Shown here: positions 1-5,800 of the stretch, one piece after another | Layout: each line of letters starts with the position of its first letter | How positions within the stretch are numbered: the stretch's first letter is position 1 | NCBI GenBank assembly: GCA_046757585.1 | Contig: JBHHYR010000164.1 | Span: 1 to 8,524 of the forward strand | Reading direction: 5' to 3' | DNA length: 8,524 nucleotides | Source: JBHHYR01 sp046757585 | GTDB taxonomy: Bacteria > Desulfobacterota > Binatia > HRBIN30 | Notes under the pieces: model-generated | The model's database searches: none | What the model saw: the letters and a program-made list of their open reading frames with translations, nothing else | What the model was told of the DNA's origin: nothing | Made by a program: the position numbers and the translations under genes

Positions 1-1
1 C

Positions 2-682
2 GGATCGTGCCTCACGAGCAACGGAACCGTGGAGATGGATGCTTCCATCATGGACGGTCGCGGCCTCCAGGCTGGCGCTGTGGCAGTGGCACGCGGCGTG
101 AGCAACCCGGTCCGCCTAGCACGCGCGATTATGGAAGACGGACGCTTCGTGCTGCTTGCCGGGCAGGAGGTGGACGCCTTCGCCCGCCAACACGGCCTCG
201 ACACGTGCGCACCGGAGGCGCTCGTCACCGAGAGTCAGCGACAACGCTGGCGCCAGCAACATGATGACCCCGCAAGAGGAACGGTCGGCGCAGCGGCGGT
301 CGACCGCGCCGGACACGTCGCGGCCGCCCCGTCGACCGGGGGCATCTTCGACAAGCTGCCCGGCCGCGTTGGTGACTCGGCGCTCATCGGGGCGGGCACT
401 TACGCCGATGATCTACGGGGCGCGGCGTCGGCCACGGGCCAGGGAGAGGCCATTATTCGAGTCGTGCTCGCGCACTACACCGTCAGCATGCTACATGACG
501 GCAGCGATCCGACATCCGCCGCGCAACGGGGCGTTCGGTACCTGAGCGACCGGACCGGAGGAGGCTTGGGTGGCATCATCGTCGTCGATCCGTTCGGCCG
601 CCTTGGCTATGCGTACAACACCGCTCACATGACCGTCGGGTACATGCGGCCCGACTGTCTCCGTTACGTCGTGCAGGTTTGA
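2..682 (+). CDS. iaaA: Isoaspartyl peptidase / L-asparaginase (plant-type, Ntn hydrolase), 5' end missing
   Basis: The enzyme hydrolyses L-asparagine and isoaspartyl dipeptides and matures by cleaving itself before a threonine that becomes the nucleophile. The reading frame is open from base 2, and the residues before the first ATG (base 29) still match the family (an LTSNGTVEMDASIMDG stretch), so the gene starts upstream of the window. Numbering from the ATG at 29, the autocleavage site is Gly84-Thr85 in GTVGAAAVD (Thr codon 281-283). It is followed by STGG with Thr103, GRVGDS with Arg113 and Asp116, and TGQGE with Thr136-Gly137. From memory of the E. coli enzyme (Thr179, Thr197, Arg207, Asp210, Thr230), every spacing matches exactly, so the active site looks intact. 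The linker before the cleavage site looks shorter than in E. coli. The family is sure; asparaginase versus peptidase preference cannot be read from sequence. It is followed after 10 bases by plsC. Confidence 0.93.
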   Translation, partial: GSCLTSNGTVEMDASIMDGRGLQAGAVAVARGVSNPVRLARAIMEDGRFVLLAGQEVDAFARQHGLDTCAPEALVTESQRQRWRQQHDDPARGTVGAAAVDRAGHVAAAPSTGGIFDKLPGRVGDSALIGAGTYADDLRGAASATGQGEAIIRVVLAHYTVSMLHDGSDPTSAAQRGVRYLSDRTGGGLGGIIVVDPFGRLGYAYNTAHMTVGYMRPDCLRYVVQV

Positions 683-692
683 TCCGCTCCCC

Positions 693-1433
693 ATGCGCGT
701 GCTTGGGCGTGTTGTGCGCTTTCTCTGGGGGCTCGCCGCCGACCTGGCGATCTTCGTCAGCACGCTGTGGTGGGGTGGCCTGTCCATCGTGCTGGCGTTG
801 GTGACCCGACAGCCCTGGCCTCCCGACGTGTTTGCACCGATTTGGTGCAGGGGGATTCTCAAGGTCTGTGGTATCCACGTCGACGTGGAGGGACTCGAGC
901 ACATCGACCGCCGCAGGTCCTACGTGCTCATATCCAATCATCTCAGCAACTTCGACATCTGGACAACGATCGCCACAGTGCCGCTGAAGGTGCGTTTCGT
1001 TGCGAAGAAGGAGCTGTTGAGAATCCCGATCTTCGGGCAGGCATTGTCCCTCAGCGATCACATCATTATTGATCGATCACATCCGGACGAGGCGATCGCC
1101 CGCATCAACGCACGGGTCGCACAGCAGATCGACGAAGGCTTCTGTATCCTGTTCTACGCGGAGGGCACCCGGAGTCCCGACGGCAAAGTACATCGCTTCA
1201 AGAAAGGAGGGGTCACCCTGGCTCTGCGGACCGGGCTGCCGATCATCCCCGTGAGCGTCAGCGGCACCCGGAAGTTCCTCCCCAAGCGCCACGTGGTCAT
1301 ACGTCCCGGAGGACGCGTGAAAATCGTGCTCGCGCCGCCAATTGACACCATCCACTATCCGTTCGAGCGCCGCGACGAGCTCAACGAGCTGGTCCGCAAT
1401 ATCATTATCAGCAATTACGTGGAAGATTACTGA
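693..1433 (+). CDS. plsC: 1-acyl-sn-glycerol-3-phosphate acyltransferase (PlsC/LPLAT family)
   Basis: This membrane-bound enzyme transfers an acyl chain to the sn-2 position of lysophosphatidic acid, giving phosphatidic acid, the precursor of membrane phospholipids. The 246-residue product has the usual family length. A hydrophobic N-terminal stretch (about residues 8-38) should anchor it in the inner membrane. The catalytic HX4D motif is His83-Asp88 in SNHLSNFD. A block II-like segment lies at about 102-115 (FVAKKELLRIPIFG), the phosphate-binding EGTRS at 157-161, and block IV GLPIIPVSVSGT at 181-192. The ATG at 693 is the only early start; no clear Shine-Dalgarno precedes it, so translation may be coupled to the asparaginase gene ending 10 bases upstream. 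The family is certain. The substrate could be another lysophospholipid, since genomes often carry several paralogues. Confidence 0.94.
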   Translation: MRVLGRVVRFLWGLAADLAIFVSTLWWGGLSIVLALVTRQPWPPDVFAPIWCRGILKVCGIHVDVEGLEHIDRRRSYVLISNHLSNFDIWTTIATVPLKVRFVAKKELLRIPIFGQALSLSDHIIIDRSHPDEAIARINARVAQQIDEGFCILFYAEGTRSPDGKVHRFKKGGVTLALRTGLPIIPVSVSGTRKFLPKRHVVIRPGGRVKIVLAPPIDTIHYPFERRDELNELVRNIIISNYVEDY

Positions 1434-1434
1434 A

Positions 1435-1452
1435 AGGCACCCTGAGGTGCCT
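1435..1452 (+). terminator. Short perfect hairpin after plsC, possible weak terminator
   Basis: Two 7-base arms, AGGCACC (1435-1441) and GGTGCCT (1446-1452), pair perfectly around a CTGA loop. The hairpin begins right after the plsC stop codon. No run of T follows, so it is not a classical intrinsic terminator. It may pause polymerase, protect the transcript 3' end, or have no function. It lies in the longest gap of the window, between two likely transcription units. Confidence 0.35.
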
Positions 1453-1522
1453 GCGGGCTGAAAGTGGCGAGCGCGTATGCATCAGGGTGCCGCGACGTGC
1501 GCCGGTGGCCATGAAATGGTAA

Positions 1523-1529
1523 GAGGGAG
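1523..1529 (+). promoter_or_regulatory. Ribosome binding site supporting a TTG start at 1538
   Basis: GAGGGAG lies 8 bases before the TTG at 1538, which is good spacing. A competing purine-rich site, GGAGGAG (1556-1562), lies 11 bases before an in-frame ATG at 1574, so the start of this gene is not settled. Confidence 0.45.
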
Positions 1530-1537
1530 CGCAGCCA

Positions 1538-2341
1538 TTGGGCATGGCGCAGGGTGGAGGAGTGGCTGGGGTCATGGGGAACGGTGGTGCCGACGGGGGC
1601 CGGGAAGCGGCGATGAATGCGGCCCTGAGTGCGCTCGTTGCCGCCATCGAGCGCCGGCTGCGCGCGCGTGGTGTGATGGGACCGCCTGACGCTTTGCTGC
1701 TCGGCGCGTACCGTCACACGCTTATCGCCGCCTTGCAACGGCAGCTCCTCGAGCGCGTCGCCGTGCTCCACTGGCCGACGTTCTACCGCCTGTCTGCGGT
1801 GCTGTGCAGGAACGGTCTCGAGGGACTGCATGCGGCCGTCGCGCTGTCCTTGCCAGAGGCTCTTGCCGCTGGCGTGACCGGGGCGGTGCTCGACACGCTT
1901 GCCGGCAAGGCGTGGCCCTGCCCGCTGTCGGTGGCCTTCAGGCGGTTGACGCGGCCGACGGGAGGACACGTCGTGTTCCGTTCCCAGCTACTGCGGCTGG
2001 TGGAACGTGAATTTCGCATGATGCCGCTCGAGCTGGCCAGCCTGCTTGCGCGCCACACGCCGGCTGCAGTCGCGGCGATGCTGCACGCCCGGCTGATCGC
2101 CCGCCGGCCTGACCTGGACAGCCCCGCTCGCCAGACGCTACTCGCACACACCGTCCGCCATCTGGGTCAGCTTCTGCCGGAGGATCAGGCCGCACGAACC
2201 AGCCTTCTGCTGTTGCGGGTGGTGCATTACCGCTTGCACCAGGCCGGCGCTGCGAGCGCGGTCCTGCGCCGGTTACGCATCGTCGACTTCCGCGGGCGGC
2301 GTGCGGCGACGGGTGCCGGCAAAGCGCGTGCCGACCGCTGA
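1538..2341 (+). CDS. Protein of unknown function upstream of addB
   Basis: I do not recognise this family. The product has up to 267 residues and is rich in Leu, Ala and Arg, with a pattern that suggests an all-helical soluble protein. I see no signal peptide, clear membrane segment, nucleotide-binding loop or metal-binding cluster. The first 25 residues are glycine-rich and low in complexity, and the helical body begins around Met26 (ATG at 1613). Candidate starts are TTG 1538 (best-spaced ribosome binding site), ATG 1544, ATG 1574 and ATG 1613; the shortest form would have 242 residues. Third codon positions are mostly G or C through the body, as in neighbouring genes, which supports real coding. 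It ends 38 bases before addB on the same strand, so it may be co-transcribed with addBA. A role in DNA repair would be an inference from position only. Confidence 0.75.
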   Translation: MGMAQGGGVAGVMGNGGADGGREAAMNAALSALVAAIERRLRARGVMGPPDALLLGAYRHTLIAALQRQLLERVAVLHWPTFYRLSAVLCRNGLEGLHAAVALSLPEALAAGVTGAVLDTLAGKAWPCPLSVAFRRLTRPTGGHVVFRSQLLRLVEREFRMMPLELASLLARHTPAAVAAMLHARLIARRPDLDSPARQTLLAHTVRHLGQLLPEDQAARTSLLLLRVVHYRLHQAGAASAVLRRLRIVDFRGRRAATGAGKARADR

Positions 2342-2369
2342 AGCCGCATGGGCAGCTGGCGTGCAATGC

Positions 2370-2375
2370 GAGGGA
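2370..2375 (+). promoter_or_regulatory. Ribosome binding site of addB
   Basis: GAGGGA lies 4 bases before the TTG at 2380 (the GAGG core is 6 bases away). No ATG or GTG lies nearby upstream in this frame, so the site supports TTG as the true start. Confidence 0.5.
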
Positions 2376-2379
2376 CAGT

Positions 2380-5300
2380 TTGACCACCGTTGAACACACC
2401 CTGTCCTGTCCGCTCAGACGCGTCGCAGAGCACTTGGAAAACATCCCGCAGGGGCCCGGACGCCGCGCGGTAGTGCTGGTGCCCGCGGAACGGCACGCCC
2501 ACGCTATTCGCCGCTACGTCTGCGTCGAGCGCGCACACCCCGCGCACCTCGCTGGTGTGCTGTTCCTGCCTCCCGTCGAGTTCGCGCGCGAGTTGCTCTT
2601 GCGCGCAGGTACGGTGCGGCGGCCGGGGTGGGAAGCAGTGCGGCGGCTGCGCATCCTGCAGCTGTTCGCGTCCGAAACGCTCGGCGCCCAGCTGCGTTAC
2701 TTCAAGGCTACTCAGCTGTGCTCCGGCCGTGGTTACGGGGATGCATTCGCACGCACCATTGCCGAACTGGAAGCCAGCGGTCTGGATGTCCCGGGTACGC
2801 ACGCCGTTGCTCGACAGCTGGCACGCGAAGACCAGCGAGCAGCCGACCGGCTGCATGACGTCGCGGTCATCTGGCAGGCGGCCGATGCTGGGGCCGGCAC
2901 CCGGGCCACCGGCACTCAGGTGCTTGCCGCAGCGAGCGCGCTCGTGGTCACGCGGCCCCAGGTACTGGCACCGTTCGGGCCGATTCTGAGCCTGCTCACC
3001 GCCTCACCTTCCACCGTGCTGCTGCGCTTTCTCGTGCGGTTGCCGAGCTGTCGCATCGTCGTCCAAGAGGCACGACCGATGCGGGAGGGAACGCAACGCT
3101 GGCGGCCCCTTCTGGATCCGGGAACGCCAGCCGACCCGGCCTCCGCCGCAGATGAGCAGCACATTTATCCGACCGGCAACGACGATTCCCCGGCGCTATT
3201 GCCCGTAGCAGCCTCCGAGCTACACCTCGCCCGGCGATTTCTCTTCGAGCTGCCGGAAACGCTGACCCATCCCGACCGGCCACGTTCACGCGGGCCGGAC
3301 GGCAGCGTCGATGTCGAGGAGTACCCGAGCGTCGAAGACGAAGTTGAAGCAGCGGCGACGTGGGTAACGGAGCAGATTGCAGACGGCATCCCGATCGAAC
3401 AGATCGCCCTCGTGGTGCCCGACATCGACCCGTACGGCATGCTGCTCGGCGATCGCGTGGCGCGGATCTCGGGCGATGCGGAAACGCCGCGCATTCGCGC
3501 CTACGTTGCCGGCGGTTTGTCCCTGGCCGTGTCACCGGCGGGGATGCGGGTGCAAGCGTTCCTGCACGCGCTCGCCCGCGGATTGGAAGCGGAGGCAACG
3601 ATCCGTCTGCTCCCCTTGCTGCGCCGTGGCGGGCAGCCTCCGCCGGAAGCGGGTGAACGGCTCTCGTTGTCACGCACCGCGGAGATTGTGTACGGCGCGG
3701 GGATCGTCGGCGGCAGTCCCGGAGACCACGGAGGTTTGAACGAGTGGCTGCCTCGGCTGCAGCGCTGCCGGGAGGCGATGCGGGCGGTCGCTGACACACC
3801 GCCCAGGGGCCCGGATGGGACGGGGGACGGGCCGGCACAGCGGCTCGCGGCCCGCAAGCAGCACGAGGCGGCCCGCTGGCTGCGTGATGTCGAACCGATC
3901 CTTCCCGGAATTGCGGTGCTGCAGGACCTCGCCGCTGCGGTCGCTACCGGCGCGCCGCTGTACGCGACCTGGTCGCAGTGTCGTGCGTTCTGCGACCAGT
4001 GGCTTCGTCTCCCGCCTGATCCAGCCAACTTGCTCGGTCTGCTCGATCAGCGCCTGCAGCCCATTCTGGCAGATCCCGTGGCCAGTGCCATCCGCGGGCC
4101 CGCCGCGGTCCGGGTGCTCATGGATCTCGTGCGCAGCGAACGGGGGCCTACTGCCCGCTTTGGTGAGCCATGCATTTTCGTCGGCACGGCCGCGCAGGCT
4201 GCCGGACTATCATTTACCGCCGTGCGGGTGCTCGGCCTGGCCGAGGGTGCGCTGCCCCACACACCGCACGATGATCCGATCGTTCCGGACAGCCTCCGCC
4301 AGCGTATCGAGGAGATGGCCCGTGCCCAACAGGTGCAGCCAGACATCGTTTTGCCGCGCCTTGCCGACCACGTGCTCGACGACATCCAAGACGTGTTCCG
4401 AGTCGTCAGCGGCACGGTGCGCCGCTTGGCGCTTTCAGTGCCACGGCAGTGGGTGGATCGAAGTGAACGGGAGATCTCCGGTGTTCTGCTCGAGGTAGCA
4501 ACGGCGTTGGGTCGCAGGCCCGCGGACGAGCTGCAGGAAGGCGACGTGCCAAGCGCTGCTCGCCTGCGCGCGGCGTATCTGAACGTCGGCTGTGCAGCAC
4601 GCCAGCACTATGCGCGCCAGCATCCGCTGTCGCCGCGAGCGCTGCTCACTGTCGCCCTGCCTACGGCCACGGCGCCGGGAGCGGCCTCACTGGCAGTCCC
4701 TGCGAGCTGGACTGGCGGAACGGTGCGCGCAGTCGATCAGATCCGGGAGCGGATGCGCATTCTGGACAGTGGTGCATTGAGCAGCATGGACGGCGTCGTG
4801 GGCCGCGCCTTATCCACCGCGCAATCTCCCGGTCTGACAGTCAGGCGTCCGATCTCGCAGTCCGCCTTGACCGTGCTGCTGAGCTGCCCGCACCGCTTTC
4901 TGCAAGAGCGTATTCTGTATCTGCGCCGGCCGCCGACGCGGCCTTCGACGGACATGATCGCTGCGGCCGAATACGGCTCGCTGTTTCACACCGCAGCGGA
5001 ACGTTTCTTTCAGGTCGCCGGCGAGCAGCTCTGCCGCCATGAGGGGACGCTGGCATCCTGGGTCGCCTGCGCGTGCGACATTGCCGCGCAAGAGTTCGAC
5101 GCCCACCGGCACCAATATCCGATGCGCACTGAGGAGGGCCTCGTACGCGAGCGCAGTCGCTTGCTGCGCCAGATCGAGCTGCTGGTGCGCTACGAATGGG
5201 ATCTTCCGGCGCGCGAGTTCCTCGAGAGTGAGCTCCGCTTCGGTGATCCGGAGCCCCTCCGCCTCACCCTGGACGGCAGCGACCTGTTTATCTGGGGTGC

Positions 5301-5772
5301 GATCGATCGCGTGGATCGGACGTTTCCCCCAGCGCTCTCCGTTCGAGACCTGAAGACGGGCCGTGTCCGGGATTTTGGCGAGGAGCCCGTGAACCCCCGA
5401 CGAGACTTGCAGATCGGGGTGTATGTGCTGGCGCTGGAAAGCTTGGGGTACGGGGACGCCGCGGTCGGCACGGCCGCCTACGTGCATCCGTCAGCCGTGC
5501 GGGAACCCGACCGCGCCTTCACCGGCGCTCGGCTCGATCTCTTACGCCAGCGCACACGCGAGTGGCTCACCGTGGCACGTCAGCTCCTCAGCACGGGCAG
5601 CTTCCCACGCACTCCGAACCCCAACGACTGCACAGCCTGTCCTTTCGTACCGGCTTGCGGTTCCAATGCCCAGCTGCGTAGCGCTGCCAAGCTGGACAAT
5701 GTGCCCGAGGGGAGTCCGCTGCACTCGTTCGCCCGTTTCAAACGCAGCCAGCGCGAGGACGAGGGGTGCTAG
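2380..5772 (+). CDS. addB: AddB-type subunit of the AddAB helicase-nuclease, with RecB-family nuclease and iron-sulfur motif
   Basis: AddB pairs with AddA to unwind and degrade double-strand DNA ends and leave a 3' tail for RecA. The 1130-residue product is close to the usual AddB length. The N-terminal part follows the AddB pattern of a helicase-like fold: VVLVPAERHAHAIRR (31-45) stands where an active motor would have its GxGKT loop, and further family-like strands are ALVVPD (343-348) and VRVLGLAEGALP (615-626). No ATP-binding motif is visible there, so this motor is probably dead. The C-terminal nuclease has GSLFH (866-870, His870), GAID (Asp976), DLK (Asp990, Lys992) and QIGVY (Gln1011, Tyr1015), all RecB-family catalytic motifs. 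Cys836 in LLSCPHRF plus Cys1084, Cys1087 and Cys1093 (CX2CX5C) form the iron-sulfur signature known from AddB. It starts at TTG with a ribosome binding site, and addA follows after 28 bases. An AdnA-like or other RecB-nuclease protein is a less likely reading. Confidence 0.9.
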   Translation: MTTVEHTLSCPLRRVAEHLENIPQGPGRRAVVLVPAERHAHAIRRYVCVERAHPAHLAGVLFLPPVEFARELLLRAGTVRRPGWEAVRRLRILQLFASETLGAQLRYFKATQLCSGRGYGDAFARTIAELEASGLDVPGTHAVARQLAREDQRAADRLHDVAVIWQAADAGAGTRATGTQVLAAASALVVTRPQVLAPFGPILSLLTASPSTVLLRFLVRLPSCRIVVQEARPMREGTQRWRPLLDPGTPADPASAADEQHIYPTGNDDSPALLPVAASELHLARRFLFELPETLTHPDRPRSRGPDGSVDVEEYPSVEDEVEAAATWVTEQIADGIPIEQIALVVPDIDPYGMLLGDRVARISGDAETPRIRAYVAGGLSLAVSPAGMRVQAFLHALARGLEAEATIRLLPLLRRGGQPPPEAGERLSLSRTAEIVYGAGIVGGSPGDHGGLNEWLPRLQRCREAMRAVADTPPRGPDGTGDGPAQRLAARKQHEAARWLRDVEPILPGIAVLQDLAAAVATGAPLYATWSQCRAFCDQWLRLPPDPANLLGLLDQRLQPILADPVASAIRGPAAVRVLMDLVRSERGPTARFGEPCIFVGTAAQAAGLSFTAVRVLGLAEGALPHTPHDDPIVPDSLRQRIEEMARAQQVQPDIVLPRLADHVLDDIQDVFRVVSGTVRRLALSVPRQWVDRSEREISGVLLEVATALGRRPADELQEGDVPSAARLRAAYLNVGCAARQHYARQHPLSPRALLTVALPTATAPGAASLAVPASWTGGTVRAVDQIRERMRILDSGALSSMDGVVGRALSTAQSPGLTVRRPISQSALTVLLSCPHRFLQERILYLRRPPTRPSTDMIAAAEYGSLFHTAAERFFQVAGEQLCRHEGTLASWVACACDIAAQEFDAHRHQYPMRTEEGLVRERSRLLRQIELLVRYEWDLPAREFLESELRFGDPEPLRLTLDGSDLFIWGAIDRVDRTFPPALSVRDLKTGRVRDFGEEPVNPRRDLQIGVYVLALESLGYGDAAVGTAAYVHPSAVREPDRAFTGARLDLLRQRTREWLTVARQLLSTGSFPRTPNPNDCTACPFVPACGSNAQLRSAAKLDNVPEGSPLHSFARFKRSQREDEGC

Positions 5773-5800
5773 GGCCGGCAGTGTGCTCGGTGTAGACCTG

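Larger units (their letters stand above)
1434..1537 (+). other. Intergenic region between plsC and the unknown gene
   Basis: This 104-base gap is the longest non-coding stretch in the window. It holds the hairpin at its left end and the ribosome binding site of the next gene at its right end. I see no convincing -35/-10 pair, though many GC-rich bacterial promoters are not recognisable by eye. A promoter for the downstream repair genes could lie here. Confidence 0.5.

Noticed and set aside
1477..1689. Possible small gene in the gap after plsC
   Set aside because: The product is Gly/Arg/Cys-rich without a pattern, it overlaps the unknown gene in another frame, and it looks like a GC-rich shadow.
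2996..3838. Long open frame (280 codons) on the minus strand
   Set aside because: It lies wholly inside addB, is full of Arg, Pro and Ala as expected for an antisense frame of GC-rich coding DNA, and shows no family motif.
4810..5487. 225-codon open frame on the minus strand
   Set aside because: It overlaps the catalytic nuclease region of addB and has no sign of independent coding.
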